Below, in pieces: positions 5,485-12,734 of a stretch of DNA of 12,734 nt (position 1 is its first letter; each line of letters starts with the position of its first letter). The DNA is from Bacillota bacterium. Lineage in GTDB: Bacteria > Bacillota > Clostridia > Christensenellales > SZUA-584. A program made the translations under genes and the position numbers. The DNA lies in contig JAEWWC010000032.1 of NCBI GenBank assembly GCA_023396555.1, positions 1 through 12,734 on the forward strand, in the 5' to 3' direction. The notes below the pieces were generated by a model. It had not been told where the DNA came from and did not search any database. It saw only the letters and a program-made list of their open reading frames with translations.

Positions 5485-6984
5485 ATGGAGAGAATGAGTA
5501 AGCCCCGCAGGAGAGCCGCAATCGGTGTTCTGCTGGTGTTGCTGATGGCTGCGCTGGCGATGGCTGGGGTGTATTATTTGCAGCAGACTACATTCTCACA
5601 ACAGGAATGGGATAACTTACTGCTTACTGGAACATATCATAAGGGTATTATAATAGACGGTATTGACGTAAGCGGTATGACGCTCTCGCAGGCGAGGACG
5701 GCTATTAATGATAACATGCGGGCGAGATTGAATGCAATGCGCATAACTCTCGAATTCGGCGGGAAGACAATAGAACTTACAAAGAATGATTTTGATATCT
5801 CCAACAATGTCGATGACGTGTTGGAACAGGCGATGGTTGTGGCGCGTGAAGGCAGCCGGTTGTATGTCCGGGACCAAATTAAAGATATCGCTGAAAACGG
5901 CATGGATTTTGCAACGGATTTTACGGTTAATACGGAGCCGGTGAAATCGCGTCTGTCTGAGATAGCCGCCGGACTGAACCAGCCCGCGATTGACGCGACA
6001 ATGCAGATCAACAAGGATGACAAGGATAATCGGTTTTCGTACACGGATGAGATCAGCGGATTTGCCGTGGACGAGGATGCGCTGTATGCGGCTGTTGCGG
6101 AACGGATACGCCTACATGATTATGGTACGATACAGATACCGGTGGATGAAGTGCCCGCTGTAGTGACAAAGGAGTCTCTGCAGGCGGGCACCGTTCAGCA
6201 CGTCACCGCAACGACATCTTTCGCGAGAAGCCCCTATAACCGCGATTCGCGCGTGGCGAACATAAAAAAAGCGGTGGGTATTATTAACGGGTACGTACTG
6301 AAGCCGGGTGAGGAATTCTCCGCTAATACGGTGCTGGGCCCGCGAGTCTATGAATTGGGTTGGCAGCCTGCGCCGGCTATCGTGCGCGGCGGCAGCGAGG
6401 ATCAGGCAGGCGGCGGTGTCTGCCAGGTATCCACCACAATGTATAATGCTGTGCTTAAGGCTGGGCTCGAGATAGTGAACCGGCGGGGACACTCAATTCA
6501 GCTTAGCTATGTAAATGGCGGATTGGATGCGACAATCAATACGGGAACGATCGATTTCGTATTTAGAAATAACACTGCGGAAAATGTCTATATATTCAGC
6601 TGGGTTGACGGAAGCGAAAAGAAGGTACGCTTTGAGATATATCGTATGGCTTTCCCGGATGCTTACGATGAAATCAAATTGATCTCCGAAAAAATGGAAA
6701 CGTTGTATCCGTCCGGCGAGATGCTGGTAACGGTGGACCCTGCAAAACCAGCGGGCTATAGAAAAGTCGTCGTTGGGAGAAGAAACGGGGCTATCTACAA
6801 AACATACAAGCATTTCTATAAAAACGGTAAAGAGGTAGGGGAACCGGAGCTGGTCGCTAAAACGACTTACAAGGCGTACGCGGGGGAGATCATCGTGGGG
6901 CCTGAGCCGGTGGCTGTCGTCACTCCCGAACCTGAAGAGGAGCCGACTCAGGCACCGGAAGAGCAGGATAACCCCGGCCAATGA
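5485..6984 (+). CDS. VanW-family cell-envelope protein with PG-binding domain
   Basis: About 500 residues. A basic N-terminus (SKPRRR) is followed by one membrane helix (about residues 12-32 from this start), leaving the rest outside the cell. Next comes a region of about 60-230 that fits the YoaR-like putative peptidoglycan-binding domain (IDGIDVSGMTLSQARTAI), then the VanW domain (about 245-380) with PGEEFSANTVLGPR, GGGVCQVSTTMYNA and RRGHSI. The tail has KTYKHFYKNGKEV, like the G5-type ends of relatives, then a Pro/Glu-rich stretch. VanW was named from vancomycin-resistance clusters, but most family members are ordinary envelope proteins of unknown reaction; no vanHAX genes are here. GGAGG (5471-5475) is nine bases from this ATG and only three from the alternative ATG at 5479, so 5485 is preferred. 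The promoter is not evident. Confidence 0.92.
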   Translation: MERMSKPRRRAAIGVLLVLLMAALAMAGVYYLQQTTFSQQEWDNLLLTGTYHKGIIIDGIDVSGMTLSQARTAINDNMRARLNAMRITLEFGGKTIELTKNDFDISNNVDDVLEQAMVVAREGSRLYVRDQIKDIAENGMDFATDFTVNTEPVKSRLSEIAAGLNQPAIDATMQINKDDKDNRFSYTDEISGFAVDEDALYAAVAERIRLHDYGTIQIPVDEVPAVVTKESLQAGTVQHVTATTSFARSPYNRDSRVANIKKAVGIINGYVLKPGEEFSANTVLGPRVYELGWQPAPAIVRGGSEDQAGGGVCQVSTTMYNAVLKAGLEIVNRRGHSIQLSYVNGGLDATINTGTIDFVFRNNTAENVYIFSWVDGSEKKVRFEIYRMAFPDAYDEIKLISEKMETLYPSGEMLVTVDPAKPAGYRKVVVGRRNGAIYKTYKHFYKNGKEVGEPELVAKTTYKAYAGEIIVGPEPVAVVTPEPEEEPTQAPEEQDNPGQ

Positions 6985-6998
6985 AAGAAGGATAGAAT

Positions 6999-7028
6999 TT
7001 GACAACCAACCGGTATGCGTTTTATGAT
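6999..7028 (+). promoter_or_regulatory. Sigma-A promoter of the YjbQ-family gene
   Basis: Perfect -35 TTGACA (6999-7004), 18-base spacer, -10 TATGAT (7023-7028). It lies 14 bases after the VanW-family stop codon and gives a leader of about 25 bases. It shows that the upstream in-frame TTG at 6999 is part of a promoter and not a start codon. Confidence 0.7.
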
Positions 7029-7058
7029 GGAGAAAATCCGCAGGCAGGGAGGTTCTTC

Positions 7059-7475
7059 ATGAAGAGTTACAGAAAGGTGCTGACACTCAATATTCCAAAC
7101 CGCCGCCAGTTTGTGAATATCACGCGGGAAGTGGAAAAGGCGTTAGCCGAGAGCGGTATTGTTGAAGGCCTGTGCCTGGTTAATGCGATGCACATCACGG
7201 CCAGCGTATTTATTAACGACGACGAGAGCGGCCTCCATGCCGATTTTGAACGCTGGCTGGAAAAACTGGCGCCGGAGAAACCATATGACCAGTACGCGCA
7301 CAACGGATTCGAGGACAACGCCGACGCACATTTAAAGCGCACGGTGATGGGACGCGAGGTGGTCGTTGCGGTCACGGCAGGCCGGCTGGATTTCGGGCCG
7401 TGGGAACAGATTTTCTATGGAGAATTCGACGGACGGCGGCAAAAAAAGCTGATGATAAAGATCATTGGCGAATAA
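7059..7475 (+). CDS. yjbQ: YjbQ/UPF0047 family protein (secondary thiamine-phosphate synthase type)
   Basis: This 138-residue protein has the normal length of the YjbQ/UPF0047 family. Conserved stretches are AMHITASVFINDDESGLHAD (43-62), YAHNGFEDNADAHLKR (79-94) and GPWEQIFYGEFDG (113-125). His45, His81 and His91 are candidates for the conserved metal or substrate pocket. Some members can replace ThiE weakly in Escherichia coli, hence the name secondary thiamine-phosphate synthase; the true physiological role is unsettled and no thiamine gene lies nearby. The start is set by GGGAGG (7047-7052), six bases before the ATG, and by the promoter at 6999-7028. It has its own terminator, so it is a single-gene unit. 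Confidence 0.92.
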   Translation: MKSYRKVLTLNIPNRRQFVNITREVEKALAESGIVEGLCLVNAMHITASVFINDDESGLHADFERWLEKLAPEKPYDQYAHNGFEDNADAHLKRTVMGREVVVAVTAGRLDFGPWEQIFYGEFDGRRQKKLMIKIIGE

Positions 7476-7498
7476 TGTGACAATTTTCCCAAAGGCAA

Positions 7499-7527
7499 TT
7501 GAAATTATATCCCCGCTGGGATATAAT
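7499..7527 (+). promoter_or_regulatory. Sigma-A promoter of the phosphofructokinase gene, inside the preceding terminator
   Basis: TTGAAA (7499-7504), exactly 17 bases, TATAAT (7522-7527). The -10 box lies in the descending arm of the yjbQ terminator hairpin. The leader to the ATG at 7581 would be about 47 bases. Confidence 0.7.
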
Positions 7528-7532
7528 TTTTT
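7502..7532 (+). terminator. Rho-independent terminator of the YjbQ-family gene
   Basis: AATTATATCCC (7503-7513) pairs perfectly with GGGATATAATT (7518-7528) around CGCT, and a further A-T pair extends the stem. T6 (7527-7532) follows. Confidence 0.9.
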
Positions 7533-7580
7533 CTAATGTGTTTTTTTGAAAACTCTATCTGCAAAGGAGAAGATGAGGAA

Positions 7581-8828
7581 ATGGGTGTATTAAAAGGGGC
7601 ATGCATGTTCGGACAGTCCGGCGGTCCCACGTCGGTCATCAACGCCAGTGCGGCGGGCGTATTCATTCAGGCGCTGAAAGAGGAAGCGATTACCAAGGTG
7701 TACGGCGCGGCGCACGGCATACGCGGGGTGCTGGAAGAGAACTTTTATGACATCGGGCAGGAAGACCCCAAGGAGCTGGAGCTTTTGAAGACGACGCCGT
7801 CTTCGGCGCTGGGCTCGGTGCGTTACAAGCTGGCTGACCCGGACAAGGACGATACCGACTACAAGCGGCTGCTGGAGGTTTTCAAGAAGTACGATATCCG
7901 CTATTTCTTCTACAACGGCGGCAACGACTCGATGGATACCTGCAACAAGGTCAGCAAATACATGCAGAAGTCCGGCTATGAGATGAACATTATCGGCGTG
8001 CCCAAGACCATCGACAATGATCTTTGGGCGACCGACCACTGCCCTGGCTTTGCAAGCGCCGCGAAGTATATTGCCACCTCCACAATGGAAGTGTATCACG
8101 ATGCGCGCGTGTACGACACCGGTATGATCACGATACTCGAGATCATGGGTCGAAACGCGGGCTGGCTCACCGCTTCCGCGGCGCTGGCGTCGCTCAAAGG
8201 GACAGGCCCCGACCTGATCTATCTGCCGGAGCGGGATTTCGATATGAAAGACTTCCTTGCCCGCGTGAAGGAAATATACGCAAAGAATAAGAACGTGATC
8301 GTGGCGGTTTCCGAAGGCATCAAGGACAAGGACGGCAAGTACATTTCCGAATACGGCAGCGACCTCGCCTGCAGCAAGGATTCCTTTGGTCATTCCCAGC
8401 TGGGCGGCCTGGCCAGCACTCTGGCGAGTTTTGTGAAGCAAGAAACGGGCGCGAAGGTGCGCGGCATTGAGTTCAGCCTGCTGCAACGCTGCGGTGCGCA
8501 CATCGCCTCCAAGACGGATATCGAAGAGTCCTTCCTGGCCGGACAGACCGCCGTGAAGGCCGCGGTGGAAGGTAAGACCGACATGATGGTTGCCTTCGAG
8601 CGCGTGCCGGGCAAGGAGTACAAGTGCAACATCAAGCTAATTGGCCTGCATGAAGTGGCGAACAAGGAGAAGAAGGTTCCGGACGAGTGGATCACGCCCG
8701 ACGGCACCGGTATCACGCAGGGCTTCATCGACTACGCGCTGCCGCTGATTCAGGGCGCAACGGAGCTGCCGTTTGAAGACGGACTCCCGCGCTTCGCAAA
8801 GCTGAAAAAAGTGCTTGCGAAAGCGTGA
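7581..8828 (+). CDS. pfp: 6-phosphofructokinase, probably pyrophosphate-dependent
   Basis: This 415-residue enzyme phosphorylates fructose 6-phosphate in glycolysis. Motifs are FGQSGGPTSVIN (10-21) for the phosphate donor, YNGGNDSMDT (111-120), PKTIDND (141-147) with the catalytic Asp, and MGRNAGW (189-195) for substrate. Two positions point to pyrophosphate rather than ATP as donor: Asp in GGNDS where ATP enzymes have Gly (GGDGS), and Lys in PKTIDND where they have Gly (PGTIDND). The reaction is then reversible and saves ATP, common in anaerobes. The start is chosen by family alignment; AAAGGAG (7563-7569) is rather far (11 bases) and GAGG (7575-7578) rather close. The gene has its own promoter and terminator. 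G/C-ending codons dominate, unlike the genes before 4 kb. Confidence 0.93.
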   Translation: MGVLKGACMFGQSGGPTSVINASAAGVFIQALKEEAITKVYGAAHGIRGVLEENFYDIGQEDPKELELLKTTPSSALGSVRYKLADPDKDDTDYKRLLEVFKKYDIRYFFYNGGNDSMDTCNKVSKYMQKSGYEMNIIGVPKTIDNDLWATDHCPGFASAAKYIATSTMEVYHDARVYDTGMITILEIMGRNAGWLTASAALASLKGTGPDLIYLPERDFDMKDFLARVKEIYAKNKNVIVAVSEGIKDKDGKYISEYGSDLACSKDSFGHSQLGGLASTLASFVKQETGAKVRGIEFSLLQRCGAHIASKTDIEESFLAGQTAVKAAVEGKTDMMVAFERVPGKEYKCNIKLIGLHEVANKEKKVPDEWITPDGTGITQGFIDYALPLIQGATELPFEDGLPRFAKLKKVLAKA

Positions 8829-8853
8829 CAATAAACACATATGCGGTGATATT

Positions 8854-8887
8854 AAGAAGTTCGGCAAAAAACCGGACTTCTTTTTTT
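8854..8887 (+). terminator. Rho-independent terminator of the phosphofructokinase gene
   Basis: AAGAAGTTCGG (8854-8864) pairs with CCGGACTTCTT (8872-8882) around seven bases, with one T-G pair, followed by a T run to 8887. Confidence 0.92.
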
Positions 8888-8925
8888 GTATTGGTTTCAT
8901 TGGTAGTTAAAGTATTCAATTAGAC

Positions 8926-8954
8926 TTTATTTTTTGTGTCTTATACGCTATAAT
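8926..8954 (+). promoter_or_regulatory. Promoter of the paaK-iorA-iorB operon
   Basis: A perfect -10 TATAAT at 8949-8954 is preceded, 17 bases upstream, by a poor -35 (TTTATT, 8926-8931) in a very AT-rich stretch. The weak -35 may mean help from an activator or UP-element-like DNA. The leader is about 72 bases. Confidence 0.5.
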
Positions 8955-9032
8955 CATACAATATGAAGTACGGAAGCACGGTCAGAGCAGTACAGATCGA
9001 CTTCGTGCAACTTTATGCGGAGAGGAATCGAT

Positions 9033-10331
9033 ATGATCTGGAACGAAAGAATAGAGTGCGCTTCGCGGGACGAGCTGAAGGTATTGCAGCTGGAGCGACT
9101 CAAAAGCACGGTAGAAAGGTGTTACAACAACGTACCGCATTACCGCAAAAAATTGGATGCCGCCGGCGTCAAGCCTGAAGATATCAAAACGCTGGACGAT
9201 ATTCGCCGGATTCCCTTCACTGTGAAGGACGACCTGCGCGAGAACTATCCGTACAAGCTGTTCGCTTCGCCGATGAAGGACGTGGTGCGCATCCACGCGT
9301 CATCCGGTACCACCGGCAAGCCGACCGTTGTGGGTTACACGAAAGCGGATCTGGACATGTGGGCGGAGTGTGTGGCGCGGCTGGCCTGTGCGGCGGGCGC
9401 GACGGATGAAGACATCGCCCAGATCACGTTCGGATATACGCTGTTCACCGGTGCTTTCGGCCTGCACTACGGGCTGGAGAAGGCGGGCGCGACCATCATA
9501 CCGATATCCGGCGGCAACACCGAAAGACAGCTCGCCATCATGCAGGACTTTGGCACCACGATACTTGTCGGCACGCCGTCCTATGCACTGTATTTGGCGG
9601 AGACGGCCAAAAAGCTGGGCATCGATACTGAGAAACTGCCGCTTCGTTTGGGCATGTTTGGCGGCGAGGGCCACACCGAAGAAATGCGCCGTGAGATTGA
9701 GAAGGCGTGGGGCATACTGGCGACGGAGAATTATGGCCTGTCCGAAATCATCGGGCCGGGCGTTTCGGGCGAGTGCCACTGCCAATGCGGGATGCATATC
9801 AACGAGGATCATTTCTACTGCGAGATCGTGGACCGCGACACGCTGGAGCCGGTTCCGGATGGACAGCCGGGCGAGATGGTGATCACGTCGCTCTCCAAGG
9901 AGGCGCTGCCGATACTGCGCTACCGTACCAAGGACATCACGTGGCTGATAACCGAGAAATGCGAATGTGGCCGCACGTCGGCCCGTATGGCGAAGGTGCA
10001 GGGCCGCACGGACGATATGCTCATCATCCGCGGCGTCAACGTGTTTCCATCGCAGATCGAGAGCGTGCTGCTGGGCGTGGAGGACATCGGCCCGCATTAT
10101 GAGATCATCGTCCGCAAGGAAGGCTACATGGACAAAATCGAGGTGCTGGTCGAGGTGATCGACGCGGCGCTGCTCGACAAGTTCAGCGCGTTGGAGAAGC
10201 TGGAGAAGAAGATACAGCACGCGCTGTTCACGGTGCTGAACATCGGTGCGGACGTGAAGCTGGTGGAGCCGCAGTCGCTGAAGCGGTTTGAAGGCAAGGC
10301 CAAGCGGGTGACGGACCTCCGGAACCAATAG
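9033..10331 (+). CDS. paaK: Phenylacetate-CoA ligase family (aryl-acetate CoA ligase)
   Basis: This 432-residue protein of the ANL adenylating superfamily joins aryl-acetates to CoA using ATP. Motifs are SSGTTGKPT (90-98) for ATP, YGLSE (234-238), GRTDDMLIIRG (324-334) at the hinge, and the catalytic Lys422 in RFEGKAKRV. Length is normal for PaaK. Five cysteines in the patterns CHCQC (248-252) and CEC (310-312) could hold a structural metal. GGAGAGG (9019-9025) is seven bases before this ATG; the upstream in-frame ATG at 9015 has the binding site inside its own coding sequence and is not used. It is 82 bases ahead of iorA with no terminator between, so they are probably cotranscribed. In this setting it would act on phenylacetate, indoleacetate or hydroxyphenylacetate; direction and substrate are inferred. 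Confidence 0.93.
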   Translation: MIWNERIECASRDELKVLQLERLKSTVERCYNNVPHYRKKLDAAGVKPEDIKTLDDIRRIPFTVKDDLRENYPYKLFASPMKDVVRIHASSGTTGKPTVVGYTKADLDMWAECVARLACAAGATDEDIAQITFGYTLFTGAFGLHYGLEKAGATIIPISGGNTERQLAIMQDFGTTILVGTPSYALYLAETAKKLGIDTEKLPLRLGMFGGEGHTEEMRREIEKAWGILATENYGLSEIIGPGVSGECHCQCGMHINEDHFYCEIVDRDTLEPVPDGQPGEMVITSLSKEALPILRYRTKDITWLITEKCECGRTSARMAKVQGRTDDMLIIRGVNVFPSQIESVLLGVEDIGPHYEIIVRKEGYMDKIEVLVEVIDAALLDKFSALEKLEKKIQHALFTVLNIGADVKLVEPQSLKRFEGKAKRVTDLRNQ

Positions 10332-10413
10332 AACAGGGTATAATACTGCGGCATAGGATTGCCGAACATGGATATTTGGATGATATGACAGAAAAACAAC
10401 TAAGAGGTTGCTG

Positions 10414-12141
10414 ATGAAGAAATTAATGCTGGGGAATGAGGCGTTTGCGCGCGGCGCATACGAGGCGGGGGTCACCGTGGCCGCTGCGTATCCGGGCACG
10501 CCGAGCACCGAAATCACCGAGAATATAGCGAAGTACAAGGAAATATACGCGGAATGGTCGCCCAACGAGAAGGTGGCTATGGAAGTCGCCATCGGCGCAT
10601 CCATCGGCGGCGCACGGGCGCTATGCTGCATGAAGCACGTAGGGCTGAATGTGGCGGCGGACCCGCTTTTCACCGTGTCTTACACCGGCGTGAACGGCGG
10701 ACTGGTCATCATCGTCGCGGACGATCCGGGCATGCATTCCAGCCAGAACGAGCAGGATTCGCGCTTCTACTCTCGCAGCGCCCATGTGACGATGCTGGAA
10801 CCATCGGACAGCATGGAAGCCAAGGAGTATGTCAAGGCGGCGTATGAGATTTCCGAGCGTTTCGATACGCCCGTATTGGTGCGCTCGAACACAAGGGTAT
10901 CGCACTCGCAGGGGCTGGTGGAGCTGTCTGACCGCGGCGCGGCGGAGCTCAAGCCTTATAAGAAGGACATCCCCAAATACGTGATGATGCCGGGCATGGC
11001 GAAGAAACGGCATATCGTCGTGGAACAGCGCATGAAGGATTTGGCGGCGTTTGCGGAAACGTCGGAACTGAACCGAGCCGAATACCGCGACACGTCCGTC
11101 GGCGTGATCACCAGCGGCGTGGCGTACAACTACGTGTGCGAAGCGCTGCCCGAAGCCAGCGTGCTGAAACTCGGCATGGTGCATCCGTTGCCTATGGGAT
11201 TGATACGTGAGTTTGCGTCCAAGGTGGATAAGCTGTATGTCGTCGAGGAGCTGGAGCCTTTCTTTGAGGACCAAATCAAGGCGGCGGGCATCAGTGTCAC
11301 CGGCAAGGAGATATTCTCCGTGCAGGGTGAGTACAGCGTCAACTTGATCGCAGAACGCATTGGCGGCAAAAAGACCGACGTGTTCGAGCCCGGCGCGCTG
11401 CCGCAGAGGCCGCCCGTGATGTGCCCCGGTTGCCCGCACCGCGCGGTCTTCTATGAACTGAAGAAGCTGGGCATCACGGCGATGGGCGATATCGGTTGCT
11501 ATACGCTGGGCGCGCTGCCGCCGCTGCAAGGCATCGACGCGTGTGTCTGCATGGGCGCGAGCATCGGCATGGCGATGGGCATGGAGAAGGCGCGCGGCAA
11601 TGCCAATAAGCTGGTTGCGGTGATCGGCGACTCGACGTTCTTCCATTCGGGCATTACCGGCCTCATCGACATGGCGTATAACGGTTCCCATGGCACCGTA
11701 TTGATACTGGATAACTCTACGACCGGCATGACGGGGCATCAGGATCATCCTGCCACCGGCAAAACGCTGTGCGGCGAGATCGCACCTTCCATCGACATTC
11801 CGGCGCTGGTGAAGAGCATCGGCGTCGAGCATGTGCGCATCGTAGATCCGTTCGATCTGAAAGCGCTGGAGCAGGCGCTTAAAGAGGAGACCTCGCGCGA
11901 CGCGCTGAGCGTGATCATCACCAAGCGCCCGTGCGTGCTGCTGGACAAGAAGTATATACTCCCGCCCTATGCCATCACGGAGAAATGCAGGAACTGCGGC
12001 GTTTGCCTGCGGCTGGGCTGCCCGGCCATCTCCAAGAAAGATGGCAAGATGATGATAGACGCCACCGTTTGCACCGGCTGCGGGCTGTGCCCCGAGGTGT
12101 GCGTGTTCGGCGCGATTGAGAAGGCGGGTGACGTGAAATGA
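10414..12141 (+). CDS. iorA: Indolepyruvate:ferredoxin oxidoreductase, alpha subunit
   Basis: This 575-residue subunit, with IorB, converts aryl-pyruvates and CoA to aryl-acetyl-CoA, CO2 and reduced ferredoxin, the second step of Trp, Phe and Tyr fermentation after transamination. The N-terminal pyrimidine-binding domain begins GNEAFARGAYEAGV and contains AAAYPGTPSTEI (23-34). A C-terminal thiamine-diphosphate domain follows, with CPGCPHR (337-343) and GDSTFFHSG (405-413) to DN (433-434). A ferredoxin domain ends the protein: Cys525/528/531/536, with the x4 spacing seen in IorA, and Cys553/556/559/563. AAGAGG (10402-10407) is six bases before this ATG; the in-frame TTG at 10408 is too close. 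It overlaps iorB by four bases. A lone TATAAT at 10339-10344 has no -35 partner. Confidence 0.96.
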   Translation: MKKLMLGNEAFARGAYEAGVTVAAAYPGTPSTEITENIAKYKEIYAEWSPNEKVAMEVAIGASIGGARALCCMKHVGLNVAADPLFTVSYTGVNGGLVIIVADDPGMHSSQNEQDSRFYSRSAHVTMLEPSDSMEAKEYVKAAYEISERFDTPVLVRSNTRVSHSQGLVELSDRGAAELKPYKKDIPKYVMMPGMAKKRHIVVEQRMKDLAAFAETSELNRAEYRDTSVGVITSGVAYNYVCEALPEASVLKLGMVHPLPMGLIREFASKVDKLYVVEELEPFFEDQIKAAGISVTGKEIFSVQGEYSVNLIAERIGGKKTDVFEPGALPQRPPVMCPGCPHRAVFYELKKLGITAMGDIGCYTLGALPPLQGIDACVCMGASIGMAMGMEKARGNANKLVAVIGDSTFFHSGITGLIDMAYNGSHGTVLILDNSTTGMTGHQDHPATGKTLCGEIAPSIDIPALVKSIGVEHVRIVDPFDLKALEQALKEETSRDALSVIITKRPCVLLDKKYILPPYAITEKCRNCGVCLRLGCPAISKKDGKMMIDATVCTGCGLCPEVCVFGAIEKAGDVK

Positions 12142-12704
12142 TGGATATATTGATCGTGGGCGTCGGCGGACAGGGAACGCTGTTGGCCAGCCGCGTGCTG
12201 GGCAATCTGGCGCAGGCACTTGGATATGACGTAAAGCTATCGGAAGTGCACGGCATGGCGCAGCGCGGTGGTAGCGTGGTCACGCACGTCCGTTTCGGCG
12301 AAAAGGTTTTTGCGCCCGTTATTGATGAGAGCGGAGCGGATATCATTCTGGCTTTCGAGAAGCTGGAAGCTTTGAGGTGGGCAGGCCGTTTGAAAAACAA
12401 CGGCCGTATGTTTATCGGCACGCAGGAGATCGCACCGATGCCTGTGATCACGGGCGCGGAGCAGTACCCTGCGGATATCGAGGAGCGCATCAAGGCGCTC
12501 GTGCCGGACGCGGTATTCGTGGACGCGCTGCGGCTCGCTCAGGAAGCGGGCAACGCAAAGGCGGTCAACATCGTGCTGATCGGCGTGCTGGCAAAGCATA
12601 TGGATATCGATAAGCAGGCCTTCCTCGACGCCATTAAGAATACCGTTCCGGCCAAGACGCTGGACATCAACTTGATTGCATTCGAGAAGGGTTACAACGC
12701 ATAA
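12138..12704 (+). CDS. iorB: Indolepyruvate:ferredoxin oxidoreductase, beta subunit
   Basis: This 188-residue protein is the gamma-type (2-oxoacid:acceptor oxidoreductase) subunit that pairs with IorA. It starts with the family signature ILIVGVGGQGTLLASRVLG, followed by VKLSEVHGMAQRGGSVVTHVR (about 36-56), which is typical of the subunit that contacts CoA and the partner. Length is normal. Its ATG overlaps the iorA stop as ATGA (12138-12141), which points to translational coupling and equal amounts of both subunits. A second ATG directly after it (12141) could also be used. GGCGGGTG is the only ribosome-binding-like sequence. The gene is complete and ends 30 bases before the window edge. Confidence 0.95.
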   Translation: MMDILIVGVGGQGTLLASRVLGNLAQALGYDVKLSEVHGMAQRGGSVVTHVRFGEKVFAPVIDESGADIILAFEKLEALRWAGRLKNNGRMFIGTQEIAPMPVITGAEQYPADIEERIKALVPDAVFVDALRLAQEAGNAKAVNIVLIGVLAKHMDIDKQAFLDAIKNTVPAKTLDINLIAFEKGYNA

Positions 12705-12712
12705 CAAATTTT

Positions 12713-12729
12713 GGCCATCGGTTCTGGCC
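12713..12729 (+). terminator. Possible start of the operon terminator, cut by the window edge
   Basis: GGCCA (12713-12717) pairs with TGGCC (12725-12729) eight bases after the iorB stop. The window ends before any T run could be seen, so this may be just a chance hairpin. Confidence 0.25.
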
Positions 12730-12734
12730 TGACG

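Noticed and set aside
5485..6984. VanW-family gene as evidence of a vancomycin-resistance cluster
   Set aside because: No vanH, vanA/B, vanX, vanS or vanR neighbours. VanW-domain proteins are widespread in Clostridia as ordinary envelope proteins.
10339..10364. TATAAT plus a small CGGCA/TGCCG hairpin between paaK and iorA as a separate iorA promoter or attenuator
   Set aside because: No -35 box at any suitable distance, and no T run after the hairpin. Read-through from paaK is simpler.
9300..10673. 457-residue minus-strand frame antisense to paaK
   Set aside because: Rich in His, Arg, Leu and Gln, as expected of antisense frames in GC-rich coding DNA; paaK itself has all catalytic motifs.
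10621..12219. 532-residue minus-strand frame antisense to iorA
   Set aside because: The same antisense effect of GC-biased codons; iorA carries the thiamine-diphosphate and ferredoxin motifs.

Overview
The window looks like chromosomal DNA of an anaerobic member of the Bacillota, most likely class Clostridia. The grounds are a 5S rRNA end next to tRNA-Asn, GGAGG-type ribosome binding sites, sigma-A-like promoters, a YozE-like protein, a VanW-family envelope protein, a phosphofructokinase with pyrophosphate-type signatures, and ferredoxin-linked amino acid catabolism. No phage, transposon, CRISPR array or defence system is visible.

Layout. 1-311: tail of an unidentified ORF, a 3' fragment of a 5S rRNA gene, an intact tRNA-Asn(GTT) and its terminator. 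328-1186 (minus): a ferritin-like gene broken by four apparent one-base losses, all in base runs, and a small YozE-like gene. 1275-1340: back-to-back promoters whose -35 boxes form an inverted repeat, serving the YozE-like gene and an aldo/keto reductase (1398-2342). 2432-3451 (minus): an EFR1-type flavodoxin/ferredoxin fusion. 3697-3831: a 44-residue basic protein. 4128-5201: a membrane glycosyltransferase (GT2 plus GtrA). 5485-6984: a VanW-family protein. 7059-7475: a YjbQ-family protein. 7581-8828: a PPi-type phosphofructokinase. 9033-12704: paaK-iorA-iorB, probably one operon.

The first ~4.1 kb is AT-rich with long spacers. From about 7.5 kb on, the genes are dense, co-directional and rich in G/C-ending codons, as expected of well-expressed core metabolism. 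The last three genes form a recognisable module. IorAB oxidatively decarboxylates aryl-pyruvates (from Trp, Phe, Tyr) to aryl-acetyl-CoA and reduces ferredoxin. The PaaK-type ligase interconverts aryl-acetates and their CoA esters.

The most notable non-coding signals are a terminator hairpin whose sequence also holds the promoter of the next gene (7499-7532), the operator-like repeat between the divergent promoters, and the 5S fragment. I do not see a clearly new multi-gene system; most genes belong to known families.
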